From Haemonchus contortus (taxonomy: Eukaryota > Nematoda > Chromadorea > Rhabditida > Trichostrongylidae): DNA of 64,000 bases. Below are positions 1 to 11,400 of the stretch, piece after piece. Location: the NCBI GenBank assembly GCA_000469685.2, contig LS997564.1, positions 42,736,240 to 42,800,239 of the forward strand. The letters run 5' to 3'. Numbering within the stretch: position 1 is the first letter of the stretch; each line of letters starts with the position of its first letter. A program made the position numbers and the translations under genes. Under the pieces are notes generated by a model that worked only from the letters and a program-made list of their open reading frames with translations, had not been told where the DNA came from and searched no databases.

Positions 1-1537
1 GGTGCAATCCTGAGGAAGCCTGGGAGGTCAGGCGTATGTGGAAGGAATACTTCGACAAGCTCCTCAACGAAGAATTCGCCCGTGAAAACAGCTCGCAATT
101 AGAGGCAACGGTTGGAACCATCAAACTCTGGACAGAGGATGAAATGCGCATAGCAATAGGAAAGATGAAGGTTGGAAAGGCAACTGATCCGGATGGAGTA
201 CCGATCGAGGCATGGAAGGCGCTCGTAGAGCACGGGATAAAGTGGCTCACCTGATTCCTGAACAGTGTCACCACTGAAGGAAGATGCGTGGAGGAGCATT
301 ACTATCGTTCCCATCTTCAAGCAGAAGGGGGACGCGATGGAATGTTCTAACTACCGCGGGATCAGGTTGGCTGCTCACACGATGAAACTGTACGGCTGGT
401 CGTTTCAAAATTGAGAGAATTGATCCCGATCTCACAGGAGAGTCCGGCTTTATGCCTGAAAGGTCTACAGCGGAGCCATCTTCATAGCTAGGCAAGTTAT
501 GGAGAAGTATGAGAAAAGCGTGGACCCTGCTACCTAGCCTTCCTCGATCTACATAGAGAAGGCATTCGACCGTCTTCCGCGAGAGGTCCTATGGAGAGCG
601 CTCCGAAAACGAAACGTGCCGGAACACCTGATCTCTCTGGTCAAGGATATGTACGATGGGCTCCACGACAACAATACGCACTGCTCACGGCCAAACGGGA
701 GCAATAGATGTCACTGTTGGGATACATCAGGGACCAGCTCTGAGCTCGTTCCTCTTCCTGCACGATGGATCACAGAACTCGTGGATGAACCACTGAAGTC
801 TATCCTCTACGCTGATGGCATCGCTCGGATAGCGGAGAGCAAGGAAGAATTCCAGGACAAGCTCCAGAAATGGCAGATAGTGCTGGCGGGAAATGGACAC
901 CGGCTGAACGTGAAGAAGACCAAGCTCCTCAGCTCCAAGGAGGGCACAGAGTCAATCGTCGATCGTCGTGGACCAGGCCGTAAAATCCCGAATAATTGCT
1001 GCATGGATGAAGTAGAGGGAGTTCACTGGCATCCTCTGCGACCGTCGGTGCTCTAGGACTCTCAAAGGAAAGGTGTATCGGGCGGTGGTAAGGCCTCCGA
1101 TGCTCTACGACGGCGAGTATTGGCCCGTAAAGTAAAAACCCATAAAAGAGAGCTCCACTCCGCTGAAATGAGAATGCTCAGATAGGCCTGCGGCTGGACG
1201 CGGGTGGATCGGATCAGGAACGAAGACGTCAGGACGATTATGCAAACAGCTTCAGTTCAAGTGAAGATGAGGGAGCAGCGCCTACGATGGTTCAGACATG
1301 TCCTAAGAAGGCCACAAAGCCACCCGATAAGGAAGGCAATGGAGTTCGAGACGCAAGCCAAGCGACTACGAGGAGACCAAAAGAAGAGATGGCGGGACGT
1401 GATCAAGAAGGACCTCGGCGAAGCCAAGGTAACGGCAGAAGATGCCGTAGATAGAATGAAGTGAAGACGGCTAACAAGAACAGCGATACGGCGGCGCGGA
1501 ACAAACGCTAGAGAGAAGAAGAAGAAGCAGAAGAAGC
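1..1537 (+). mobile_element. RTE-type non-LTR retrotransposon, 3' part (copy 1), decayed
   Basis: The fragment starts before the window and covers the reverse transcriptase and C-terminal region of an RTE-like LINE. In-frame pieces at 36-254, 616-1056 and 1204-1464 show conserved blocks: DPDGVPIEAWKAL, an RT active-site region YADGIARIA at about 810, LNVKKTKLLSS, and a C-terminal block with RLRWFRHVLRRPQSHPI. Stops and frameshifts separate the pieces. Relative to the copy at 48650-50580, about 75 bp is missing around 960-985. The copy ends in a GAA-rich tail at 1515. The active-site motif reads ADG where functional RTs have ADD, and copy 2 has the same change. No intact protein can be made. 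Family assignment rests on recognised RT motifs. Confidence 0.85.
1515..1536 (+). repeat. GAA-rich 3' tail of RTE copy 1
   Basis: Short run of GAA units with one CAG interruption directly after the last recognisable LINE sequence. RTE-type elements often end in a simple repeat rather than poly(A). The second copy ends the same way at 50526-50580. Confidence 0.75.
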
Positions 1538-2429
1538 TCGCATTGGTTCAAGACATGTTAACATGAGCACTCATAACTGAACTGGTTCCTGTAAGCGACA
1601 GTATAGAAACATTGTTTCTTCGCAACATTTCTTCTGTGAATATGTCGTCTCCATCCATGGTTTCTATATCGAAGGGGAGAGTTTGTTTTCCAGCCCGCCG
1701 GTCTATCACCTCGACGGGGTGGGAGGGTGGCGTTTAGGCTTATTTGCGTGTCCGATTTTCAAGTAATTTTGGTTTATGGTAAAATAATATTTCTGTTCTC
1801 TTTCTAGTTTTAGTATTCATATGCTCTAATACAAAGCTCCGCTGTTCTTCAGTTATGCAGGAGTTCATCTCGACTGACTTACCGCTTCGCGTTCGAAGCT
1901 GTGGTCAGATAGATGTGCGAGGAACTGGAGAGATGGCGGCGCCCTTGCTCGAGTCCCTTTTATCCGTCCGCCCCAGGTCGCAGTTAACTGCGTTCTTCAC
2001 GCGTTAAGTTGCGCACAGCAAGCCCCGATACTTGACTTCTAAGTCATCGCGTTCTGTATTAAGGACCAGGACTTGCTCGGGGGAATATCCGCCTTCCAAA
2101 GGGGAGGCGTCCTGTCCTGCCACACGCTTTCGTCACGACCATCAGATGTCGACTTGTGAGGTCCGGGATCTCTCGTCTTAGTTTTCTAATGCTCGATGTG
2201 GCATTGCATGAGCCTTCATTATTTTTAATTACTACTCATACAAATGTCTATACATAACTAATAATTCTCAGGACGTCTTCATGTCTGAACGGCTAGAATC
2301 TGCCACCTCAGCTCTCCCTGATCCACTGTGGTTATAGCCATAATGGTGAAGATTCAGCACTGGCCCTGGCGAGGCAGTGTTCAGACTCCACTGAGCAAGC
2401 TTGCTAAAACAACAATAAAACAGCCTCAG
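1538..2429. other. No gene seen; end may be 5' leader of the next LINE
   Basis: No coding region or repeat structure could be recognised. The last 100-150 bases, just before the ATG at about 2472, may be the 5' leader of the RTE element that follows. That is inferred from position only. Confidence 0.4.
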
Positions 2430-4180
2430 TACCCCGCACACTGGGACTCAGGCATCTCCGGCTTCGGACGGTATGGCGACCGGTGAGAGGAAAAGAAATC
2501 ACGGGTTGCGTAGGATGCCTTAGACTCCAGACCGTGGCAGCACTCCCTCCACACGACATGGAGAATATTTCCTACTTTATACCTACAACGAAAGAACAGT
2601 CTCCCCAATTCCGCTCTCCATGAGCTCCTCGATGCAGCTAGTCAAACTGAGTATCATGTGATTGCGCTGCAAGAAACCAAGGGCAGTAAGACCGGCGGAC
2701 GGCGAATGAACGATGGATTCTCATCATTCGCGGTGAAAAGCTTCCAGAAACGTCGGCGGCGTTAGTTTCGTCGCGCACCCATCTGTAGTCGATCTCGCCG
2801 ATTCCTACGAGGTCCTGTTTCCTCGCTTTGCCATCCTACGCCGACCATATAGCATCTGAAGACCATTCTATCGTTAACAGCTTCTCTCTGCACTCTGCAG
2901 CTGGCGAAGTAAAGCTCGGTGCGTTTTGTCCCCAATTTGAGGAAATCATCCAGAACGAATAGTCTTACGTCTGGCTCGACTCTTTCACAGAAACTTCCTT
3001 TCGGAAAAAGGAACATCGCCGCTGGACATGGGAGTCTCCACACGGTACAACTCATGCTGAACTGGACCACCTATTAACAAACATAATATGGCATTCACTA
3101 GATGTTGGTAAGGTACCATCTTTCAGTGGTACCACACCAACAATAAAGATCATCAGCTCTCTGAAATCAGATTCAGTCATAAGCTGGAAAGGGCCATTCA
3201 ACATCGCACAAACAGCTCGAGGCATGTTGTATACGACGGAGTTGTTCTGAATGACGCCTTGTATCGATATGACTGGCACGTCTTGGATGACCCGACCGAA
3301 GATTGCTACGCGCTGATTCGGAGTCTCCTCACCTGCACTGAAGAGGCAAAGAGTTCCTCGAAGAGTACCTCCGCTCGCATTTCAGATGCGATGAAGGATC
3401 TTCTCAGAACAAGAAGAAGCTTGAGGCTTAACCAAAATGCCACACATCTTGAAAGGCTGCAAGCGAATGTCAGCTGCAAACAGGCAGTGCGGCGAGACCT
3501 TTAGCTATACAGAGAAAGGATACTACTGGAAGCAACCTTGAACAGAATTAGTCTGAGAAGACCGTCGGGATCTTAAAGACCACAGTATTCCACTTTTCCT
3601 CTGAAGAAGGAGGACGGACCTCTGAAAGGGGTCACTAACCGTCTGGCTGACCCGGACCCTCGCCCCAATCTGTTTGATTTCACCTTTCTCCCTGCGTTCT
3701 GCTACGGGTCAGAGACTTAGGTGACCAGTGCATCCACGTCAAGGGCTTTGAGCACAAGTCACAGAGTGCTCGAGCGATATCTTTTGAGGTCCAATCGGCT
3801 CACTCACTCACTCAATATCGAGCCGGACTCCGCAGCTCCGATATGCGCAGAATGTCTCGACTCCGCGACCCGGTGGAATAAATGAAGAACGCAAAATTTC
3901 GGTGGGCCGGTCACATAATGAGAAGAGTTGGTAAAAGATGGACAAGAAGGGCAGTACTAGATTGACTCCCGTAGGATCTTCACGATCTAAGGGTAGGCCT
4001 GCTGCAAGATGGGGGATGTGCTTGTCGATCACGTGAAACACCTGCGAAAGCAGCTGGACGACTCCTCACACCGCCATCCTCGTCGAATTCTGAGTCTACC
4101 GTGAATGGCGATCGCGAAAGACAGAAGCGAATTGTTTGTTGCTGGTGCATGAGTGAAGACGAACCGCATGAATATAAGAG
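2430..4180 (+). mobile_element. RTE-like LINE relic with internal deletion (RTE-A)
   Basis: Starts near an ATG at about 2472. At about 2660-2760 there is an endonuclease N-terminus (HVIALQETKGSK), then a degraded endonuclease. A linker open reading frame at 3259-3504 contains DWHVLDDPTEDCYALI and NATHLERLQANVSCKQA. After about 3630 the sequence jumps to the region downstream of the RT palm (LPAFCYGSET at about 3690). It ends with the C-terminal block AKFRWAGHIMRRVGKRWTRR at about 3885-3950. The RT catalytic core is therefore deleted, and frameshifts and stops are frequent. Motifs match the endonuclease-RT proteins common in hookworm genomes. Non-functional. Confidence 0.75.
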
Positions 4181-4235
4181 TTTATTTTTTTTACATTACT
4201 TCATTCAGAACTTTGACGTCGACAGCCGCTTTATA

Positions 4236-4265
4236 TTAGGTCGTGAAGAAAGTTCTTGCGTTTTT
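4236..4265 (+). repeat. mariner left TIR
   Basis: 30 bp, perfect inverted match to 5489-5518. Preceded by the target TA at 4234-4235. Confidence 0.95.
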
Positions 4266-4312
4266 GCGTCTCAAACTTCAAATGCACATATCTCGGCTTA
4301 AACAAAACTTCA

Positions 4313-5331
4313 TCAATCGAAATAACAACCATTACTATCTCCACACTTTTGCCAACAAGAAACAAGTTCGTTCATCCCATTCGCGTGGAAGTCCGGAGAT
4401 GTAGAAGCGATGAAATCATCGAATACCGCGGCAGCATCATGTTGGGTTTTGAAGCATTTCTCCTCGAGAAAGCAGTCGGGGTGCCTAAAGAAATGGTAGT
4501 CTATGGGAGCAAGGTCTGGGAAATATGGTGGATGCGGGAGAGTTCCATAGCCTAACTCCATCAATTTTCTCAGGGTAAGTTGTGCGACGTGGGGCCGAGC
4601 GTTGTCTTGGAGTAGAATTGGACCCTTCCTATTCACCCGTGCCGGGCTCATGAGCCGTAGTTTCCGATGCATTTCGTCAATTTCCTTACAGTACTTTTTG
4701 GCTGTTACGGTTTCACCCGAATCCATGGAGTTTTGGTGGATCAGCCCAGCTGCAGACCACCAAACCAGCACCATGACCTTCTTTACATGCTGCTTCGGCA
4801 TGGGAAAATGTCGTTAGGCTTGATCCTTGTCCAGCCACTAGCCTGATCGTCGCCGACTGTTGTACAGAATCCATTTCTCATCACTCGTCATAATACGGTC
4901 TAAAAAGGATCGTTCCTGTTGCGCAGAAGCAAGGCGGAGGCGAGCTCGAAGCGGCGGCCTTTCTGGTGCTGAGTCAACTCATGCGGCACCCACTTATCAA
5001 GCTTCTTCGACTTCCCGATCCCCTGCATGTGGGTGCCAACCGTCCTCCTGGAAACGTTCAATCTCGAGCCAATATCCTTCACCGTTGTACGTGGATTCTC
5101 TTCCAATAACGTTCTCAACTGTTCGCTGTCAACGGCCGATGGCCGCCACCTACGCTCATCATCTTCCAGGCTCCCATCGCCGGTGCAAAATTTTTTAAAC
5201 CACCACTGTGCTGTATGTTGATTCGTTGTGCCTGGACCAAAGGCATCGTTGATACCCCGGGCTATTTCCGTCGCACTCCTGCCCAATTTGAATTGGAAAA
5301 GAAAAATAGTGCGGATCTGTCATTTGTCCAT
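4313..5331 (-). pseudogene. mariner transposase, broken
   Basis: Encodes a cut-and-paste transposase of about 340 residues. The N-terminal DNA-binding half (5286-4912) contains GRSATEIARGIND, QWWFKKF and VSRRTVGTHMQGIGK. The catalytic half has the first Asp in TSDEKW, the second in LLQDNARPH and the third in APIDYHFF, with exactly 34 residues between the last two. Breaks: the apparent start at 5331 is followed by a stop at codon 4. One T seems lost from the T-run at 4902-4906, shifting the frame. Two stops lie between DEKW and the block starting MPKQHVKK. It was intact recently enough that all three catalytic Asp survive, but it cannot make protein now. Confidence 0.9.
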
Positions 5332-5488
5332 GCTGATTTCGACCTTCTAAAAAACCCCAGGAATCACTTCAGAACAAAACCCGTTATATATTTGGATAGA
5401 GCAAGAAATGCGCTTCAGAATGGTATAAAGCTTGCTAACAATCTAATGGCAAATAAAACCACGGCGAGCATTTGAAGATTTGGCACCT

Positions 5489-5518
5489 AAAAACGCAAGA
5501 ACTTTCTTCACGACCTAA
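5489..5518 (-). repeat. mariner right TIR
   Basis: 30 bp, perfect inverted match to 4236-4265. Followed by the TA duplication at 5519-5520. Confidence 0.95.
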
Positions 5519-6039
5519 TACATCACTTTCGCTTTGTAGACGACATCGGGCTTATAACATCGGACGTCACGCAGGCGCAAAAAAAGCTGGCCGAGTTTGA
5601 CTGGGAAAGTGCTTGTGAAAAGGTCGCCTTTAGACTGTACTCAAAGAAGACGGCTTCCATGAGAAACGTATTGGTACCCGATGCTCCTTTCATGCTGAAC
5701 AGAACGAATATCTCTGAATGCTCCAACTACGTGTATCTAGGTTGAGAAGCTAACATGATGAACGAACTAGCTCCTAAACTGAATAGGGGCAAACGCGCCG
5801 CGTGGGGGTGCTCAAGAATATTGAGGGAGTAATGAAAAAGATGAAAAATACCTAGCTCTGCGCTCACCTTTTCGACACTGCTGCCCTTCCTGCTTAGAAG
5901 TACGCCGCGGAGCTTCGTACTCCACGAAAGCAAGATGAGCACGCTGTCAGCGTTACTCAACGCGCTTTTAGAAGGGCGATATTCCTTACTATATATAAAG
6001 CGCTCGCGTCTGTCTGTCTGTTTGTTTGTTTGCACGGAA

Positions 6040-6640
6040 ATTCATAACTCCTGTCCCCGTGGACCTAGAACGTTCAAATGTGGTAGAAGCACGGGCGGCA
6101 GGATTGGAACACATATGGTGGGTGACCGGACCGGACTCCGCCTACAGAGGGCGGGATTTGCGCGAATCAAATGTTGGAGTGGGAAAATCATCTCCTGTCT
6201 CCGTGGACCTGGATCGTTCAACTTTGGTAAGAATACAGGAGGCAGGATGGAAAGATTTATGGCGGGTGGCAGTACGGGACCGCGATCACAGGGTGCGGGG
6301 TTTGCACCCATGTTGTCAATTTGGCCCAAGGGCGTTCAAACTTGGCAGAAGTATAAGCGGCAGGATGGGAACACTTGTGGTGGGTGGGAAGATCGGACCA
6401 TAGGAGGTGAGGCTTGCGCGAATATTTTCAATTTGGCTCTAGGGATGACTCGGTAGGTGAACAGGCGGCAGTACGCGAACACTTATGTTGGGCAGTAGGG
6501 CTGGACTGCACCCACCGGAGGCGGGGTTTGGGCGAAATAAATGTTTGAGCGAAAATTCATAACTCCCGATCCGGTGAACTTGGAAAGCAAAATCATTAGG
6601 AGTAGAGGGGGCAGGAACATTGACGACACAAGAGGCCTTA
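6040..6640 (+). repeat. Minisatellite inside Helitron-like copy 1
   Basis: About five diverged units of 120-145 bp. Units begin near 6040, 6184, 6315, 6426 and 6549. Each holds a GGAAATTCATAACTCCTGTC-like start, a GTTCAAATTTGGTAG-like middle, GGCAGGATGGGAACAC and a CCGGACTCCGCC GC-box. The same unit occurs at 7383-7700, 34800-35215 and 47035-47375. Confidence 0.85.
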
Positions 6641-7183
6641 GAGAACAAGGTCCAGTCACCAATTATTTCCTAGCGCCTTTATTATTTACGACCTAGCTTT
6701 GATTCTTTGATATGTTTCATTCGACAAAAAGGGTAAGTGCATTGGTAGGGTTTGATTATGAAATTTACTTCACTTCTCGCTCACGACCGCTACCCAGCGA
6801 AGTTTGCGATTCAGTGAAGGGTCATGGTTCCTCTCTGTTCGAAATCATTCATGGCTGAACTTATCCGACCGCTCATAACCTGAGAGCCCCTATTCATGAT
6901 ACATCCTCAGAGAAAAGTTCCATTGATTACAGCCACCTATTTTTGCAGTCTGCTTCTCCTTGAGGTATGAAGAATCACTAAGCCTTTGTTCGAGAGACTT
7001 TGCTCATAAAGATGGTGAGCACATCCAACTGCTAGTAGTGGTAGAATGAGCTCCTGTTACCTTCCTACGGAGCAAAGTTCTGTGAGTCAATCATTAAAGT
7101 AACCTCTATGCCGAGTACTGCTTTTGACTTCATAATCACAGCACTGCGTGTCCATATCAGTTAATTGATTAATTAATGTGACC

Positions 7184-7210
7184 GCGCGTTAGCGTGCATT
7201 GCCAAACTGG
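7184..7210 (+). repeat. 3' terminal hairpin and CTGG end of Helitron-like copy 1
   Basis: A 5-bp stem (one G-T pair) with loop TTAG, then 13 nt ending CTGG at 7210. Copy 3 has the same geometry at 33900-33926 on the other strand. Confidence 0.65.
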
Positions 7211-7382
7211 TAGGAATTATCCTATACACGCGAGTGCAGAAGGGAATTCAGAGTTCCGGCTCCGTCATCGAACGAAGATCAGGGACGCCGTTGATTACGC
7301 CAAGATTTCAATGATTAGGTGGGCCCGACATGTTATGACATATAGTGACGACCGTTGAACCACGGTGGTTACTGACTCTATA

Positions 7383-8045
7383 CCTCGCGCACTTATGATG
7401 GGCGGCACGACCGGACTCCTCCCAGAGCGCCAGTGGGCGGGGTTTAATCGGAAATTCATGGCTTCTGATGCTGTAAACCTATAGCGTTCAGGTTTCGTAA
7501 GAATACTTGCGGAAGGATGGGAGCACTGGCAGTAGGTGGCAGACTCGACTCTGGGCGGGGCGTGCGTGAAAATTAGCAGTTTATTCCTGAGGCACTCGAG
7601 TTTGCTAGAAAAAAAAAGAGGGCAGTGTGGGAATGCTGATGGGAGGTGGAACGACTTGACTCCACCCACAGAAGGCGAAACGTAGGCGAAACGGCGTAGG
7701 TAGTAATTCGGACATGGGGCGCTCAAATCTGGAAGAGCCTATCAGCAGATTCAAGACAACGATGTTAGGTAATAGAGAGTCACTGATCCATCCTGCGGAG
7801 GCGGAGGGCATGTGGGGAGCGGATCATGCGTCGAATGAGAGTGCTTCAAAGGAAAACACGCAGCCAAGTTGGATTAAAAAGGAATGAATCCAACGTACGG
7901 AGTGTGCCGGTGAGTTTCGTTGGAAATCGATGGATCCTCTTCTCTTGGACCGTATTCGACTTTAGAGCGTGCAAGAGGCGGGTCAACTTTAACACAAGAT
8001 GGAGAGCTCGGCGTTAGCCGGGTGACCCGACTGATACACCCATAC
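7383..8045 (+). mobile_element. Helitron-like element, copy 2, 5'-truncated
   Basis: Follows the RTE-B C-terminal fragment with no microsatellite start. It has about three decayed minisatellite units (7383-7700). The 3' part holds a hairpin CGGC-GTTA-GCCG at about 8012-8023. A closely related hairpin is buried in copy 3 near 34136. The exact ends are not resolved. Confidence 0.5.
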
Positions 8046-8348
8046 ATTGGAAACCATGCAAACTAATTCCAACAAGATAGATACTGTAAGCAAGTCAATA
8101 AAAGTGGTGAATGCAATCTTGAAAGGCACGAGGATATGTGAGAATAACGAAATACGACGCATTGTGTTAGGACCGTTCATCATCGAAAACTGAGCGCTTG
8201 AGATAAGTGCGAAGCGTCGCAGGGTACATGGCGCAAACTGAAGTGATATCGAGCTCTATGTCATGGACGGTATTTTACTTTCCTATACCACATGCCCATT
8301 TTTTCCTAACTTTGAATTCTTTCAACAACCATTCCTAAGTGAGCTGAC

Positions 8349-8489
8349 CTGGACTGTCCACTGAATAGCGAATTCTTCTATCTTCAAGGGCCCTCCCTTA
8401 GGTCCATTCGTTATTGTACCAACATGGTCCAGCGATTCCCAAAAATCTTTTGAATCAGCGTTATCGTAGGCATATTTCTGCAGATAATA
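8349..8489 (-). CDS. Aminopeptidase exon: end of catalytic domain
   Basis: 47 codons after a GATTTTCAG acceptor: [20 protein letters not shown] and [14 protein letters not shown], then GTCAGC. The following exon (family pattern MGYPVV...) was not found to the left. The 5.2-kb intron before it holds the CR1 LINE. Confidence 0.9.
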
Positions 8490-11400
8490 CTGAAAATCGA
8501 AACAGTTGAGGATGAAATCATTCTCATCAACACCGACGTCGTGGGTGGCTGTGTTTTCGTTTGCTCTCACTGCTCTCTTTTTTTCTGCTCTTTTTTCTTT
8601 TTATTTGAGTTTCTGCTGATCACTTCTCAATCTTGGTTGCTTTCTTTCCTAACTTCTTTTTTGTTCTGTTCTGTTTACAGTTTTTTTTAACACATCAACC
8701 GATCTGCGAATTCGAGTTTTTTTCTGTTTTTCATTGGCGCGCTCCTCCTTGATATCGATCATTATATCTACTATATCATGCCCCCCAAGGTTGATCGCAC
8801 ATCTAGGCGTAAGGAAACTGTTCCAGGCGGTTCATCCCAAGGAGACAGATCACACGTGGAAGGATTTAACTCAGAGGCTGTTCCAGATGAAAAGGACCTC
8901 AGAAAGCTTAGCGTGAGCGAGCTTATGAAGGCGCTCCCTGAGCGCAATACCGACCCGATTGTCGGCAAAATGCTCAACGTTCGTTCCGAAAAAATCCCAA
9001 ATGGAATACCTAAGCAAGTTGAGGCCGAGAAGCGAGCTAGCAGTCTGGTGGTGAGTGGTATTGACGAGGCGCCACATCAACTCAAACCTTCGGAACGCCA
9101 GAAGGATCTAGAAAATAAGGTGGCTGACCTACTCGATATTTTGGAAGTTGAGTGCCGCCCTGTAGAAATCTACAGAATGGGGAAGCTTGATCCCTCCCGC
9201 CCCAGGATTCTGCTCCCCTCAAGGGCACACTGGCGAACTGCATTGGCCAACTCCAAAAACTTGAGGTCCGCGGGCTTAGCCAATGTGTTGTGAGGAAGAG
9301 CATGACGGCTGAAGAACGAATACACGAATGCGAGCTACGGCAGGAAGCAAGAGAACGGAATAGAGGAAAATCGAAACGCGAATGGGTCGTGTTCAGGGGA
9401 GAACTCAGGAAGATATCAGATCTTTCTCAAACTCAAAAGTTGGGAAACCACTGAGTGAGCACGGCAATCTGAATACCTTGCATTGTTTTCTCTTTAGTGC
9501 TCGAAGCCCAACGAACAAAATTTCCAACTTGCATGCATTTTTGAATATTGAAAAACCTGATATTGTGATCATCACGGAAACTTGGCTGAACAGCCACGTA
9601 GCCGACTCAGAACTAATCGCTAATTTACCTTACTTTGTGTATCGCCATGACCGAGAAGGAAGAAAAGGTGGCGGAGTCTGCTGCCTGATCAGCTTCCTTT
9701 CAGTTCCCAAAAATATCATTCTTGATTACACAGGCAACTCTGATGTCTTATCCTTTGAACTCTGTACTTCTAATGCCCTATCCAGAATAAGATTCATCGC
9801 TGTTTGCCGTCCTCCGAATCCTACTGCAGCTGATGACTCTCAACTTCTCGCTCTACTTTCTGATTTGAGCTCTACCAGGCGCAATACCATCCTTCTAGGT
9901 GATCTCAACCTCAGAATTGACTGGGAAGAGAATAAGGCTTCAAACTCATCTTCAGCTCTATTCCTGAACTTTTTTGAGAATGTCAGTTTTACACAACTGG
10001 TTTCTTACCCCACTCATGGGAGCAATATTCTAGATCTTATCCTTTCTACTTCGCCGATTGTAACCAACATCGCAATTTTGTCTCCATTCGGTAATTCTGA
10101 CCATAATGCCAATGCTTTCAATGTTCTCCACAATGGATCTATCAACAATTGCCTTCCTATGCCAGATTTCCTTAAAACTGATTTCAAACTTAGAACCTTT
10201 ATCTACAAGACATAGACTATAGTATAGTATAGACTGGCTCGATGTTTTTGATAATTGCGTCTCTGCGAGCGACGCCTACCGAAGGTATTGCTCTCAGATT
10301 TACAGTGCTACGCCTACCGAAGGTATTGCTCTCAGATTTACAGTGCCACGCCTACCGAAGGTATTGCTCTCAGATTTACAGTGCCATGTCGTGTTGTGTT
10401 CCTTTTAAGTTCCCTCGCCCATCATGGCTAAGCTATCCACGTCACGTACTGACCTTATTCGATCAAAAGCGACGTCTTTTCCTGTCTAATTAAGTGAAAT
10501 CACCTTTTTAAGAAACGATATGCTCGGATCTTGATTAACATATTAAAAAATTCACAGCTAACCAGGAAAGACGTCTGCTTTCCAGAACCAGAACGGAAGA
10601 ACTCTTTCATTACATCAGACAAAAAGCCAAGCTTCGGCCATATTTCCCAACACTATCCAACTCTTCGGGTTCTACTTTCACCTCCGACAAAGAAAAAGCT
10701 GATGCTTTGGGAGAGTTCTTTGCACGTGTGTTCACAGTTGATAGCACCAGTGATGGAGTACTATCGTGCGGCTTTCATGAGATTCCGCAGCGCCTCTCTG
10801 AAGTTTTTATTGACTCCCATGAAGTTTACAAAATCCTGAAGAGCCTAACACCTTCCACTTACGAAGTTCATGATGGTATTCCTCAGATTATATTTAGGAA
10901 ATGTGCCCCTTCTCTTTGTCATCCACTATCTCACATTTTGAACATATCTATGCTTCTGGGTGAGGTTCGTGATTTGTGGAAAGAAGCTATTGTTACTGCG
11001 GTGAAGATGTAGTTGGGGGGGGGGGGCCACCTATCACAATGTCGGCATATCAAGAAATGAACTCAATGAAACGCGTTATGTCGTGTTATATCACGGACAT
11101 GCCAGTTTTTGAATAAGGGCTCTCGTAGAGAAGGAGCACCGCGGTGGGCAAGTTTTTTTTCTTTTTTTTTGTGCAGGAGATAATCATCCTAGCCACCCAG
11201 GTGCTCCTACCCTACCTAGGCTTATTTGGTAAACTAAACTTCCTCAGCGGAAACCGCATAAAAGAGCTAAGGTGGTCGATTCCCATCATCCTCTATGCAT
11301 CCGAAACAGTGCTGATATAACAAGGGCTAACACGTTAGGCTGAGTTCATTCCTTGATATACCGACCTTCGGATGGGTGGCCCCCCCGACTACATTTTCAC

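Larger units (their letters stand above)
4236..5518 (-). mobile_element. mariner transposon, full length with 30-bp TIRs
   Basis: The 1283-bp element has perfect 30-bp terminal inverted repeats (4236-4265 and 5489-5518, starting TTAGGTCGTGAAGAAAGTTC) and TA on both sides (4234-4235, 5519-5520). It is inserted in the RTE-B reading frame, so the empty site can be read exactly. Length, TIR type and the D,D34D transposase fit the irritans-type mariners, the group that includes the hookworm element bandit. Membership in that named family was not checked. Confidence 0.93.
5983..7210 (+). mobile_element. Helitron-like non-autonomous element, copy 1
   Basis: Both ends are fixed by the interrupted RTE-B frame. 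The 1228-bp insert starts TCCTTACTATATATAAAGCG, continues with a CTGT/TTTG microsatellite (about 6004-6032), then about five minisatellite units (6040-6640), then a unique tail. It ends with hairpin GCGCG-TTAG-CGTGC (7184-7197), 13 nt before the terminal CTGG. There is no target duplication, and the flanks are T and T. A TC start, a CTRR-type end, a hairpin 10-13 nt upstream and no duplication are Helitron hallmarks. No Rep/helicase is encoded, so it would need proteins from elsewhere. The ORFs here are translations of the repeat units. Confidence 0.72.
4190..7400 (+). pseudogene. RTE-B reverse transcriptase fragment in three pieces, split by two transposons
   Basis: The pieces are about 4190-4235, 5521-5982 and 7211-7400. 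Reading across the first break (mariner plus one TA removed) gives an uninterrupted frame, DVDSRFI then HHFRFVDDIGLIT, around the RT active site (VDD for the usual ADD). Reading across the second break (Helitron-like element removed) gives RRAILGIILYTRVQKG. These are standard blocks of RTE reverse transcriptases. Piece 2 also has a stop near 5742. In piece 3 one base is missing in the SSELRHR block (about 7256), after which the frame resumes as TKIRDAVDYAKISMIRWARH. The 5' part is missing, as is usual for LINE insertions. Downstream it runs into Helitron-like copy 2. Confidence 0.8.

Noticed and set aside
4602..5221. Plus-strand ORFs inside the mariner
   Set aside because: They are antisense shadows of the transposase, which carries all catalytic motifs on the minus strand.
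5935..6456. Overlapping ORFs of 95-173 codons on both strands
   Set aside because: They translate the Helitron-like minisatellite. The repeat unit length and GC boxes create long open frames on both strands.
6040..6640. CRISPR-like array
   Set aside because: Units are 120-145 bp, diverged, without constant short repeats and unique spacers, and the genome is eukaryotic.
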